From positions 146,105 to 210,104 of the forward strand of contig NZ_JAWMPX010000006.1 in NCBI RefSeq assembly GCF_033101155.1: a stretch of 64,000 bases of DNA. Direction: 5' to 3'. This DNA is from Tropicimonas sp033101155 (GTDB lineage: Bacteria; Pseudomonadota; Alphaproteobacteria; Rhodobacterales; Rhodobacteraceae). Below are positions 9,243-17,556 of this stretch, in pieces; position 1 is the stretch's first letter, and each line of letters begins with the position of its first letter. Below the pieces are notes generated by a model. That model had not been told where the DNA came from and did not search any database. It saw only the letters and a program-made list of their open reading frames with translations. A program made the position numbers and the translations under genes.

Positions 9243-10079
9243 ATGTCTACCGCTTTTAGACTGATCGTGTTTGTTTGCGTGACAGCCCTTTTTTTGTCCC
9301 TGACCTCCGAAGCCCGCGCCCAGCAGGAGGCCCCTGTCATTGACGTTTTTTCCTATGAGAAAGTCCGGAAAGATGGTCGGGACTGGATCTACCTGAGTTG
9401 GCGGGTCCAAAATACCGACCGTGTCTACCTGTTCTCGAACGGTCAACCGGTGGACTCCCGCAGCCAGTTGCCCGACGGAACTTTCGGCTGGCCGCCCGTG
9501 CTGAATGGGAGTTTCGGCAGCGGTGCATCCACGGGCGATTTCACGTTGGTCGCGCAGAACCCGTTCGGCAGGGTCGAGGCCCGAGGGAAGATCGGCGCCG
9601 ATGGGTGCCTTGCCTGGCTGACACCGCCGGACAAGAACTGGACCCGCTGCCGTGCGGGCGGGATCATCGCCGCAAACCTCGGCACAGGCGGGCAGGCTTC
9701 AGGCACCGGCAAGGTGGTCGTGACCAATGGGCGGTGCGAGGCCGTCGGAGTGGTCCACGCGGCTCGAGGCTTCGCCGCCAAAGTACCCCGCAACCCCTTG
9801 AATCCAAAGGGCTCTATTGACACATTTGTTCTGGACCATGTGGTCCTGCGCAACGAGAGCCGCAACGAGATCAGGCAATTCGCCCTGCGGTCCAAAGGCA
9901 CCGGAAAGACACGAAGCTACCACGCCACGGGCCTGCGGCCGGGCAACAGCTATGTTCTGGGCCTCCCCGGCGGTTGGCGCGCGGACCCGCAGTTCATCCG
10001 GTTCAACTGTCCACGGCGCGAAGGCACCGTCAGGCGACATCTGACCGAGATGACCGCGCTTGGTTTCAGCTCCGACTGA
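9243..10079 (+). CDS. Secreted protein of unknown function
   Basis: A 278-residue protein with a clear Sec signal peptide (about residues 1-26, ending TSEARAQ). The mature part starts with a region (DWIYLSWRVQNTDRVYLFS) that looks like an immunoglobulin-like beta sandwich; two cysteines (DGCLAWL and RCRAGG) could pair. I do not recognise the family and assign no function. The start at ATG 9243 is set by AGGAG seven bases upstream; the frame can be extended to TTG 9228, but that would swallow the ribosome site. It has no operon partner: the next gene points the other way. Confidence 0.7.
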   Translation: MSTAFRLIVFVCVTALFLSLTSEARAQQEAPVIDVFSYEKVRKDGRDWIYLSWRVQNTDRVYLFSNGQPVDSRSQLPDGTFGWPPVLNGSFGSGASTGDFTLVAQNPFGRVEARGKIGADGCLAWLTPPDKNWTRCRAGGIIAANLGTGGQASGTGKVVVTNGRCEAVGVVHAARGFAAKVPRNPLNPKGSIDTFVLDHVVLRNESRNEIRQFALRSKGTGKTRSYHATGLRPGNSYVLGLPGGWRADPQFIRFNCPRREGTVRRHLTEMTALGFSSD

Positions 10080-10166
10080 CTGCAACGGTGCGGGCGAAAG
10101 GCCGGATGGCCGGCAGTCTTGCCATTCCTGCGACCTGAGGCATCTCGACGGTTGGGCGACGGGCGG

Positions 10167-10853
10167 TCACGAGCCGCCACGACTGCGCGCGAACGCATCA
10201 AGTGCCTTGACGCCATTGGGCGTCAGACCGTAGATCCCACGCTCCACCCGTTCGAACCAGCCATAGTGATCGTCGGCCATCATCCGCGTCGCCGTCTCGA
10301 CACCGGTCGCCCGGGCCACCGCCGCGCCCCGGCTCGGCCCGTTCTGCGCAAGATGGGCGGCGATGCGCATCGCGTCCTGCCGATAGGCCGTCACCAGCCC
10401 GCGCCGCATCGACCCGCCGACATTCGGATCGCCCTCGCGGCGGGCGAATTCGCGCAGCAGCCGCCCCTTGCGCGCCTTGACCTGTCGCGGCGCGTAGGGC
10501 GCAGGGTCCAGATGCACTTCGACATGCCCGTCCTTGAGCCGCACCGTGATAAGCCCGATCCCCAGCCGTCGACAGAGGCTGCGGTTCTCTTTCAACGCCT
10601 TCATGAAGCGCCGCCCCGGCCCGCGCGGCACGGCAATATAGACGAAATCGCTGATCGACTGGCGCGCGATTGCCTGGTGAAACAGGACCAGAGAGAAACC
10701 TGTCTTCAGCTCGACGATCACCGGATCGGCCTCGCCCACACGACAGGCGACCACATCGGCCGCGCCGACCTCTGCCTTCACCTCGTAGCCCTGGGCTTCG
10801 AGGAAGGCCTTCACCGGCAAATAGAGATCGGATTCCTTGGGGCGGGACGTCAT
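10167..10853 (-). CDS. DUF2161 family PD-(D/E)XK-like protein
   Basis: A 228-residue protein matching the DUF2161 family of putative PD-(D/E)XK phosphodiesterases. The nuclease-like core is visible as GAADVVACRV then PVIVELKTGFSL: an aspartate, then E-x-K on the next strand. The N-terminus (ESDLYLPVKAFLEAQGYEVK) is the usual family opening. The C-terminal third resembles a winged helix (RGIYGLTPNGVKALDAF). Activity is inferred from the fold motif only. ATG 10853 begins the conserved domain. A small membrane protein gene lies 16 bases upstream on the same strand. Confidence 0.8.
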   Translation of the reverse strand: MTSRPKESDLYLPVKAFLEAQGYEVKAEVGAADVVACRVGEADPVIVELKTGFSLVLFHQAIARQSISDFVYIAVPRGPGRRFMKALKENRSLCRRLGIGLITVRLKDGHVEVHLDPAPYAPRQVKARKGRLLREFARREGDPNVGGSMRRGLVTAYRQDAMRIAAHLAQNGPSRGAAVARATGVETATRMMADDHYGWFERVERGIYGLTPNGVKALDAFARSRGGS

Positions 10854-10869
10854 GCGCTCCCCTGTACCG

Positions 10870-11340
10870 TCAAGCGGCGAAGGTGACCAGAAGCAGCGCC
10901 AGCGCGCCCCATCCGGCGATAACCGGCAGGACCCTCCAGTAATCGCGTTCCTTGGGCAGCGACCAGCCCGGCGCGCCACGGGCATCCGCCACCGTCGCGA
11001 GGCTGGCAATCGGCCAATAGACCGTTACGCCGAGGGCTGCGGCCAGCAGCGCTGGCGCCCAGGGCGCGCCAAGAGCCTGGCCCAGCAGGGCGAGGCCGAG
11101 CAGCGGCGTGTAGAAGACGAGATCCGCGACGGCGAGCCCCCACCAGAAAGCCCGACCGACCCGGGTGATGCGTTCCTCGGGTTCCTGCGACCCCATGCGG
11201 ACCCCGATCTCGTATCGGATCGCCGCCGGGCATTGGGCGATGGCAAGATAGCCAAACAGCGCCCAGCCGGGCACCTGGACGAACCAGAAGGTGACACTCT
11301 CCAACATCGCGATCGCTCCGGGCAGCATCCCGGAGATCAT
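10870..11340 (-). CDS. Small integral membrane protein of unknown function
   Basis: A 156-residue protein with about four hydrophobic segments (FVQVPGWALFGYLAIAQCPA, AFWWGLAVADLVFYTPLLGL, ALLAAALGVTVYWPIASL, VLPVIAGWGALALLLVTF). No recognised domain. It is followed on the same strand, 16 bases later, by the DUF2161 gene, suggesting co-transcription, though I know of no shared role. Several methionines near the start leave the exact start uncertain. Confidence 0.6.
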   Translation of the reverse strand: MISGMLPGAIAMLESVTFWFVQVPGWALFGYLAIAQCPAAIRYEIGVRMGSQEPEERITRVGRAFWWGLAVADLVFYTPLLGLALLGQALGAPWAPALLAAALGVTVYWPIASLATVADARGAPGWSLPKERDYWRVLPVIAGWGALALLLVTFAA

Positions 11341-11384
11341 GGCGCGTCAGGTCGAAACTGTCGTTGCTGCAGGTCAAACCGGGC

Positions 11385-12518
11385 TCACAATCCGTCGTGA
11401 AACGCCTCGATCAGGTCCTTCACCACGGCTCGTGTGGCCGCTTCCGCACCCGCGCCGGCCGCAAGCCCCTCGTTATAGACCGCGCGTTGCCGGTCCGCCG
11501 AGTTGCCATCAGCCACGAGTTGCTGCACGGCCTCGACTTCCGAAAGGCAGCCGAGCGCCTCGGCATCCTCGGCCAGGACCTCCACCATCTCTTCGGCCAG
11601 CAGCGTGAAAGGCACAATCTCCCGCTGCCCGAAATCGATCATCCCCTCATTCAGCCCGTAGCGTTGCGCGCGCCAGCGGTTCTCCCCGATCAGCACGTTG
11701 TCATAGAGCCGCCAGCGCTGGTTGCGCGCCGCCAGCCGCCAGAGCATCCGCGTGAAACACTGCGTCAGCGCGGCAATGGTCAACGTGTGTTCCAGCCGCG
11801 TGGGCACGTCGCAGACCCGCGTTTCAATGGTCGGGAAGCGCGAGGAGGGGCGCAGGTCCCACCAGATTTTCGAGCTGTCCTCGATGATTCCGAGATCGAC
11901 CAGCGCGCCGGTCATCCGTTCGAACTCGGCCCAGGAGTTGAGCTGCGGCGGCAGGCCGGTGCGGGGCAGGTTGTCGAAAACGGTCAGCCGGTAGCTCGCG
12001 AGCCCGGTATCCTGCCCCATCCAGAAGGGCGAACTGGCCGAGAGCGCCAGCAGGTGCGGCAGGAAATAGGTGAGCTGGTTCATCAGGTCGATGCGCTGTG
12101 CCGGGCTTTCGACACCGACATGGATATGCATACCGCAGATCAGCAGACGCCGCGCGACACCGGCCAGTGCCTGTTCCAGCTCGTTATACCGGCTCTTGTC
12201 GGTATGCATCTGCTGCTTCCAGTCGGCGAAGGGATGGCAGGAGGCGGCGATCGGCGCCAACCCGTGGCGCCCCGCGCAGCGCGCCACGGTCGAACGCAGC
12301 CGCTTCAGCTCGTCACGGGCGGTGGAGATGTCATGGCAGACCTTGGTGCCGACCTCGATTTGACATTGCAGGAATTCCGGGCTGACCTGCCCCTGCATGG
12401 CGCCTTGGCATTCCTCGATCAGCGCCTTGGGCGCATTGGCCAGTTCCAGACTCTCCCGGTCGACGAGCAGGTATTCTTCCTCGATCCCCAGCGACAATGC
12501 GGGCGCGATACGCGACAT
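11385..12518 (-). CDS. Carboxylate-amine ligase, YbdK family (glutamate-cysteine ligase type 2)
   Basis: A 377-residue member of the glutamate-cysteine ligase GCS2/YbdK family. It opens with the signature LSLGIEEEYLLVD and contains CGMHIHVGVESP and SSRFPTIETRVCDVPT, which hold the nucleotide and metal ligands. E. coli YbdK has weak glutamate-cysteine ligase activity; true substrates are often unknown, so gamma-glutamyl ligation is a family-level statement. Length is normal (about 370). ATG 12518 is the family start. The gene is monocistronic as far as can be seen, divergent from the glycosyltransferase gene 130 bases away. Confidence 0.88.
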   Translation of the reverse strand: MSRIAPALSLGIEEEYLLVDRESLELANAPKALIEECQGAMQGQVSPEFLQCQIEVGTKVCHDISTARDELKRLRSTVARCAGRHGLAPIAASCHPFADWKQQMHTDKSRYNELEQALAGVARRLLICGMHIHVGVESPAQRIDLMNQLTYFLPHLLALSASSPFWMGQDTGLASYRLTVFDNLPRTGLPPQLNSWAEFERMTGALVDLGIIEDSSKIWWDLRPSSRFPTIETRVCDVPTRLEHTLTIAALTQCFTRMLWRLAARNQRWRLYDNVLIGENRWRAQRYGLNEGMIDFGQREIVPFTLLAEEMVEVLAEDAEALGCLSEVEAVQQLVADGNSADRQRAVYNEGLAAGAGAEAATRAVVKDLIEAFHDGL

Positions 12519-12648
12519 GGCTTCCCTCCCTCGTCTGGCCTCAGCGTGGCAGAGCGGCAAGGGCCGCGCAAGCGCCGGCTGTGCAACGGCTTGACATCGG
12601 CGCGTGGAGCCGGACAGGGTCCGGCACGACAAGGGGAGAGCGGACAGG

Positions 12649-13587
12649 ATGGGTGACAGGATCGTCGTGGCCACGGTGACACGCAATCGCCCCGTCATGC
12701 TCGGCCGGTTGCTGGACTCGCTGGCGCGGATCACCCCGCCCGAGGATACGGAGCTCGATTTCATCGTCGTCGAGAACGCCGAGACGCTGAGCCTCGCCCC
12801 GCCCGCCGCCACCTTGCCCGGACCGCTGCACCTGCTGAACGAGCCGGAGCTCGGCATCCCCTTCGCCCGCAACCGCGCACTCGACAGCGCACTGGAAATG
12901 GGCGCGGACTGGCTGGTCTTTGTCGATGACGACGAGACCGTGCGCCCGGACTGGCTCGCCGAACTCCATGCTGGCGCCGTCAGGGCCGGGGCCGATCTTG
13001 CGGCGGGGCCGGTTGTCCCGGTTGCGCCGGACGGGGCACTGACGCGCAGCGAGCAAGCGATGATGGATTACTATACGCGCATGGCGGAGGAACGGCAGAC
13101 GCGTATGGCCGCGCAGATGGCTCCCCGCGACCTGCCGACAAATAACTGGATCTGTCGCCTCGCCGCCGCCCGAGAGGTCGGGCTGCGCTTCGACGAGGCG
13201 CTGCGGATGACCGGCGGCTCGGACACGCGCTTGTCGCGGCAGGCCGTGGAGGCCGGGCTGAGAACGGGCTGGATCGCGGCGGCTGTGGTCGAGGAAGAGA
13301 TGCCGCGCGCCCGGCTGACGGCGGGCTATCTCTTCCGCCGGGCCAAGTCACAGACGCTTGCCAAGATCGAGTTCGAATACCGCGCGAAGGGCAAGCCGAT
13401 CCTCGGCAAGGCCCTGTTCCACATCCTCGCCAAAGGGGGCGGCGGCGCGCTGCGCTGGCTCGCGGGGCTGGTGACCGGGAGCGACACCCGCCTGCGCGGG
13501 GTCCGCTCGCTCGGTGTCGCGGCCGGCTGGGCGCAGGCCGCGCTTGGCGGCCGGAGCCGCCTCTATGACCGGGTCATCGGATCCTGA
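12649..13587 (+). CDS. Glycosyltransferase family 2
   Basis: A 312-residue GT-A fold glycosyltransferase. The N-terminal Rossmann-like start IVVATVTRNRPVMLGRLLDS and the metal/nucleotide site WLVFVDDDETVRPDWL are typical of family 2. The acceptor-side region has TNNWICR and RMTGGSDTRLS, the latter where ED or similar normally sits. The C-terminus has a weakly hydrophobic stretch that may bind the membrane face. It would add a sugar from a nucleotide donor to a polysaccharide or lipid acceptor; no other cell-surface genes are near. AAGGGGAGAG at 12631-12640 supports ATG 12649. Confidence 0.85.
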   Translation: MGDRIVVATVTRNRPVMLGRLLDSLARITPPEDTELDFIVVENAETLSLAPPAATLPGPLHLLNEPELGIPFARNRALDSALEMGADWLVFVDDDETVRPDWLAELHAGAVRAGADLAAGPVVPVAPDGALTRSEQAMMDYYTRMAEERQTRMAAQMAPRDLPTNNWICRLAAAREVGLRFDEALRMTGGSDTRLSRQAVEAGLRTGWIAAAVVEEEMPRARLTAGYLFRRAKSQTLAKIEFEYRAKGKPILGKALFHILAKGGGGALRWLAGLVTGSDTRLRGVRSLGVAAGWAQAALGGRSRLYDRVIGS

Positions 13588-13597
13588 ACGCGGCGCG

Positions 13598-13864
13598 TCA
13601 GGAGGCGATATCGACCTGCTCGACTGCACCGCTTGCATCCAGGATACAGTTCCAGTTGGTGCCGGTGGCGCTGTCTTGAAGCGTGACCAGGCGACCATCG
13701 ATCAGGCTCTCATTCGAGACCAGGGCCGGAGTGCCGCCGGTGCCCGCCGCGGCGGAGACGGCGGCCTTGCAGGTGGCGACCTCGGGCGGATCGATCACAA
13801 CGTCGGTACAGGCTGCCAGCGCGGCAAGGAAAACGGCCGGAACGGCAAGGCGGAAAAACGGCAT
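13598..13864 (-). CDS. Small lipoprotein of unknown function
   Basis: An 88-residue protein with a lipoprotein signal peptide: a hydrophobic run PAVFLAALAAC, with the lipobox LAAC and the lipid-modified cysteine at about residue 19, followed by Thr-Asp. The short mature part contains two further cysteines (VATCKAAV and NWNCILD) and no recognised domain. The start at 13864 is where the signal peptide begins. It is convergent with the glycosyltransferase gene, with only ten bases between their ends. Confidence 0.6.
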   Translation of the reverse strand: MPFFRLAVPAVFLAALAACTDVVIDPPEVATCKAAVSAAAGTGGTPALVSNESLIDGRLVTLQDSATGTNWNCILDASGAVEQVDIAS

Positions 13865-14081
13865 GGAGACATCCTCTAATCTGTCACTTGCGACCGAATG
13901 CGCGGGCCGCACGTTCAGGTTACGCCTTATTCCCGATCTGGCAAGGTGGACATGCAATGCAGCGGGAAAGAAGCGCCCCTGCCCCCCGCAGACCGGCCCG
14001 CGCGACCACTGAGTGGTGCTTTCCGCATGCTCCGAACCGCTTGGATGGATGCCGGAGCCTGCCCGTCCTCATCCATCCGTT

Positions 14082-15341
14082 TCAACGCGCCGTGTCAGAT
14101 CTTCTGTCCGAACCCGCAATATACAGCAGAACGCACCCGACCATGAGCGCCGCGGCGAGCAGAAATGCGAGACCGGGCATGTGAAAACTCGCCTCTTCTC
14201 GTGTCGAGAAGTAGAAGACCTGGGTCATGACCAGCGGTGCGAGCACGGTGGCCAGCGAGATGGTCGAGGTTATGACGCCTTGCAACTCGCCCTGCGCATC
14301 GTCGGGGACCTGTTGGGACATGACGCCCTGCAACGCGGGAACGGCGAGCGAGCCGAGCGCGGAGATCGGGGTGAGGATGAGCGCAAGCGTGCCGGAGGTG
14401 ATCAGTCCGAGCGCGGTCAACAGCCCGACCTCGAAAGTGAGGCCGAAGAGGATCGTGCCATTCTCGCCGAAAGTGCGCAGGAAGGGGCGGACCAGCCCCG
14501 CCTGCACGATCGTGTAGCCAATGCCGAACAGCGCCAGCGACGCCCCCACCATCGTCGTGTCCCACCCGAAGCGGACCGGCGTGAAATAGGCCCAGATGGC
14601 CGGGTAGACGTAGAGTGCGAACTCGTAGATCGCGAGCACGGCGAGGAGGCGGCCGAGGCCGGGCAGCTTGCCGACATGCAGGATCGCGCCGAACGGATTG
14701 GCGCGGCGCCAGGTGAAGGGGCGGCGGATGCGGTCCGTCACGGTTTCGGGCAGCACAAACCAGCCCAGCACCATGTTGAGCGCGGCGAGGATGGCGGCGG
14801 CGATGAAGGGCGCGCGCGGGCCGAAGGCGCCGAGCAACCCGCCGATCGCCGGGCCGATAACGAAACCGACGCCATAGGCGGCATGGGTCAGCGCAAAGCG
14901 GGGCGCCTTGTCCTCGGGGCGCGAGATATCGGCGACGAAAGCCATGGCGGTGGAATGGGTCGCCGCGAGGATGCCGCCGACAATGCGCGCGGCCAGCAGC
15001 ATCCAGATCGATCCGGTCACCGCCATCACGAGGTAGTCGGCGGACATCACCGCAAGCGAGATCAGCAGAACGGGGCGGCGCCCGAAAGCGTCCGAGAGCG
15101 AGCCGAGCACCGGGCCGAAGAGAAATTGCATCACTGCGAACCCGGTGGCCAGAATCCCGCCCCAGACCGCCGCCTCTCCCAGCGAGCCGCCATTCACGTC
15201 GCGGATCAGCTCCGGCATGACCGGCAGAATCAGCCCGATCCCCATCGCGTCGATGACCAGCGTCATCAGGATGAAGGCGAGTGGGAGCCGGTGGCCGCCG
15301 GGTGCCGGGCCGGGTTTCGAATGGTCGGCGGTGTCGTTCAA
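14082..15341 (-). CDS. MFS transporter, TetA-like drug:H+ antiporter family
   Basis: A 419-residue major facilitator with twelve hydrophobic helices. The loop 2-3 motif GSLSDAFGRRPVLL is the classic motif A, and the opening FILMTLVIDAMGIGLILPVM followed by PVMPELI is the TetA/MdtG-type signature. Such proteins export tetracyclines or other small molecules in exchange for protons; the specificity here is unknown and no tetR-type regulator is present. The enol-lactonase-like gene ends ten bases upstream on the same strand, so the two are likely in one transcript. Confidence 0.82.
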   Translation of the reverse strand: MNDTADHSKPGPAPGGHRLPLAFILMTLVIDAMGIGLILPVMPELIRDVNGGSLGEAAVWGGILATGFAVMQFLFGPVLGSLSDAFGRRPVLLISLAVMSADYLVMAVTGSIWMLLAARIVGGILAATHSTAMAFVADISRPEDKAPRFALTHAAYGVGFVIGPAIGGLLGAFGPRAPFIAAAILAALNMVLGWFVLPETVTDRIRRPFTWRRANPFGAILHVGKLPGLGRLLAVLAIYEFALYVYPAIWAYFTPVRFGWDTTMVGASLALFGIGYTIVQAGLVRPFLRTFGENGTILFGLTFEVGLLTALGLITSGTLALILTPISALGSLAVPALQGVMSQQVPDDAQGELQGVITSTISLATVLAPLVMTQVFYFSTREEASFHMPGLAFLLAAALMVGCVLLYIAGSDRRSDTAR

Positions 15342-15351
15342 GACGGGCCTC

Positions 15352-16137
15352 TCAATGGCCGATTGCGGTCAGGAACTGCTGGAGCCGGTCGGAATAGGCA
15401 TCGGGCTGCTCAACGCAGGGAATATGACCGGCGGCGCGCAGCAGGTGGAACTCGGAGCCCCTGATCAACTCCGCCGTCTCCCGAACGAGATCGGGCGGGG
15501 TCGAGCCGTCCTCGGAACAGGCGAAGGCAAGCGTCGGCAAGGTGAGCGCAGCGGTCGAGCTGTAGAAGTCGGTCCCCGCGATGGCGTGGCAGGTGCCGAC
15601 ATAGCCCTCCTGCGGCGAGCGTGTGACCATGTTGCGCCAGAGCTTCAGCTCGGCGGTCTCGCGGAAGGCGCGGGTGAACCATTTCTCCATGATCCCGTCC
15701 GCCATGGCCTCGATGCCGCCAGCTTCGATGCCGGCGATGCGGTCGGCCCAGGTTTCACGGGTGCCGATCTTGGCAGCGGTGTTGGAGAGCACCATGGCAC
15801 GCACCAGATCCAGCCGCTTGGCCGCGAGCCCTTGTGCGACCATGCCGCCGACCGAGAGTCCGATGAAGACGCAGTCCTTGACCGCTAGCAGGTCCAGCAG
15901 CCGTTCCGCGTCCCGAACCAGCGCGCCCATCGAATAGGGCGCGGGCGGGCAGTCGGAGAGGCCGTGACCGCGCATGTCATAGCGGATGACGCGGTATTTC
16001 TGCGGCAGCCGGGCAACAACAGCGTCCCAGATGCGCAGATCTGTGCCCAGCGAGTTGGCGAAGACCACCGGCGGCCCTGACGGGGTCCCATCTTCGCGCC
16101 AATGCAGCGCCACGTCTCCGAGATCCGCCATTTGCAT
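15352..16137 (-). CDS. pcaD: Alpha/beta hydrolase, 3-oxoadipate enol-lactonase-like
   Basis: A 261-residue alpha/beta hydrolase. The nucleophile serine lies in GLSVGGMVAQ, the acid in CSEDGSTPP and the histidine in AAGHIPCVEQP; the N-terminal VFANSLGTDLRIWD and YDMRGHGLS are strongly like PcaD, which opens the enol-lactone ring to 3-oxoadipate in the protocatechuate branch of aromatic breakdown. No other pca genes are nearby; it heads a two-gene unit with an MFS transporter, so a lactonase or esterase on another compound is possible. The start at 16137 was chosen at the domain edge; M3 is an alternative. Confidence 0.72.
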   Translation of the reverse strand: MQMADLGDVALHWREDGTPSGPPVVFANSLGTDLRIWDAVVARLPQKYRVIRYDMRGHGLSDCPPAPYSMGALVRDAERLLDLLAVKDCVFIGLSVGGMVAQGLAAKRLDLVRAMVLSNTAAKIGTRETWADRIAGIEAGGIEAMADGIMEKWFTRAFRETAELKLWRNMVTRSPQEGYVGTCHAIAGTDFYSSTAALTLPTLAFACSEDGSTPPDLVRETAELIRGSEFHLLRAAGHIPCVEQPDAYSDRLQQFLTAIGH

Positions 16138-16475
16138 ATCTGTTCTCCCGCTGATGCTTCGGTCTCTGCGTATCCAAGCGCGCGCCTCGGGGGAAGGGCG
16201 GAAGTGGGCGGAGGGCGTGGCGGAGGACGTCGGGCCGGACCGATGCGCCTTCCCCATGATCGCTCCTTCGAGCGGGAAATCGAGCCGATTGAGCGCAGTG
16301 AAACCGGGCGCATGCGACACGGCATCACGTTCTTCGACACGGACTTCTGGCCTTTGAACGCGACCCACCTGCAAGAGGAACGCGCCTGCAAACGCCCGGT
16401 TGCAACCAGTTGCAACCCTGACATTCCAACGCCGCCTGCGACCAATTCGGCACAGCCGCGAAAACGTTTGCTTAA
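16138..16475. other. Divergent control region with a TTGCAA tandem repeat
   Basis: This stretch separates the hydrolase gene (minus) from the redox operon (plus). No gene was recognised. At 16398-16417 the nonamer GTTGCAACC occurs twice at a 10-base offset, the first copy lying inside the palindrome GGTTGCAACC. Such helically phased repeats often bind a regulator, but which gene it would control is not clear. Confidence 0.4.
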
Positions 16476-16489
16476 TTGATCCGTATCAA
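16476..16489 (+). promoter_or_regulatory. FNR/FnrL-type binding site (anaerobox)
   Basis: The sequence TTGATCCGTATCAA is an exact match to the FNR consensus TTGAT-N4-ATCAA. It is centred about 40 bases before the start point predicted from a TAGCTT hexamer (16511-16516), which is the class II activator arrangement, and lies about 120 bases before the ATG of the NfnA-like gene. The site is seen directly; binding and oxygen control of the downstream operon are inferred from FnrL biology in Rhodobacterales. Confidence 0.78.
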
Positions 16490-16510
16490 GGTACCTCCGC
16501 GCGGGGTGCG

Positions 16511-16516
16511 TAGCTT
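16511..16516 (+). promoter_or_regulatory. Putative -10 element of the redox operon promoter
   Basis: TAGCTT fits the TAnnnT core of a sigma-70 -10 box. Its distance from the FNR site places the site near -41, where FNR replaces the need for a good -35 element; no good -35 is seen. This is a prediction from spacing only. Confidence 0.45.
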
Positions 16517-16607
16517 CACCTCAGTCGAGTCCGGGTCTGGGCCGCACGCCGCAAGGCGCCCGACGACCCCGGCCTGGGCCTATGCGATGCGAAGGAGGAG
16601 CGCGCGC

Positions 16608-17555
16608 ATGTCCAGTAGCGACAGCCAAGGGAGCGCCCCGGCCGACCAGCCAGGGCAGAAAATCATGCACAGTGACGAAATGAGCAACGCGACGGGGTTC
16701 CCCATCGTGACCCGGACCGATTTTTCGGACACGACCTTCCTGCTCGAGGTCGAACATCCCCAGATGGCGCGTGCGGCGCGTCCGGGTCAGTTTGTCATCG
16801 TCATGCTCGACGATCACGGCGAGCGCATCCCGCTCACAATCGCCGATTTCGATCGCGACAAGGGTACGGTCACGCTGGTGATCCAGGCCGTCGGCAAGTC
16901 GAGCCGCGAGATGCAGACGCGCTGCCAGGTCGGCAAGACGCTCTTCGGCCTCGCCGGCCCGATGGGCATCCCGAGCGAAGTTTCGCACGCGAAGAAGGTC
17001 GTCTGTGTCGGCGGCGGTCTCGGCGTGGCGCCGATCTTCCCGCAGGCGCGCGCATTCAAGGAGGCCGGTGCCTATGTGATCGGCGTCGTGGGCTTCCGCT
17101 CCGCCAGCCTCGTCTTCTGGGAAGAGAAATTCCGGTCCGTTTGCGACGAATTCGTGATCTGCACCGATGATGGCACGGCCGGCATCAAGGGCTTGGTAAC
17201 CCAAGGCATCGAAACTGCGATAACGACTCATGGCGATATCGATGAGGTTGTTGCCATCGGGCCGCCGATAATGATGCGGGCCTGCGCGGAGACGACGCGG
17301 CCCCATGGGGTCAAGACGATGGTGAGCCTCAACCCGATCATGGTGGACGGCACAGGGATGTGCGGCGGCTGCCGTGTGCGGGTGGACAACAAGATCAAGT
17401 TCGCCTGTGTCGACGGACCGGATTTCGACGGCCACGCGGTGGATTTCGACGACCTGATGGCGCGCCTGCAGCGCTATCGGCCGCAGGAGGCGGCAGCAAT
17501 GGAAAGCTGGTCGGACAGCTGCAAGCGGTTGCAGCCCCAAGAGGAGGGCCGCTGA
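16608..17555 (+). CDS. NfnA-like ferredoxin:NAD(P) oxidoreductase small subunit (FAD and [2Fe-2S])
   Basis: A 315-residue protein of the ferredoxin-NADP reductase/PyrK superfamily, closest in layout to the small subunit of NADH-dependent ferredoxin:NADP oxidoreductase (Nfn; also called sulfide dehydrogenase subunit). RIPLTIADF (about 73-81) is the FAD site, GGGLGVAPIFP (135-145) the pyridine nucleotide site. D247, C252, C255 and C267 reproduce the spacing of the one-Asp, three-Cys [2Fe-2S] ligand set I recall for Thermotoga NfnA. The first 28 residues are an extra hydrophilic extension. GAAGGAGGAG at 16591-16600 fixes ATG 16608. First gene of a five-gene operon behind an FNR site; the NfnB-like gene starts one base after the stop. 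Confidence 0.85.
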   Translation: MSSSDSQGSAPADQPGQKIMHSDEMSNATGFPIVTRTDFSDTTFLLEVEHPQMARAARPGQFVIVMLDDHGERIPLTIADFDRDKGTVTLVIQAVGKSSREMQTRCQVGKTLFGLAGPMGIPSEVSHAKKVVCVGGGLGVAPIFPQARAFKEAGAYVIGVVGFRSASLVFWEEKFRSVCDEFVICTDDGTAGIKGLVTQGIETAITTHGDIDEVVAIGPPIMMRACAETTRPHGVKTMVSLNPIMVDGTGMCGGCRVRVDNKIKFACVDGPDFDGHAVDFDDLMARLQRYRPQEAAAMESWSDSCKRLQPQEEGR

Positions 17556-17556
17556 G

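Noticed and set aside
14013..15464. A 483-codon plus-strand frame opposite the MFS transporter
   Set aside because: Antisense shadow of a clear twelve-helix transporter; extremely rich in Arg, Glu and Gln.
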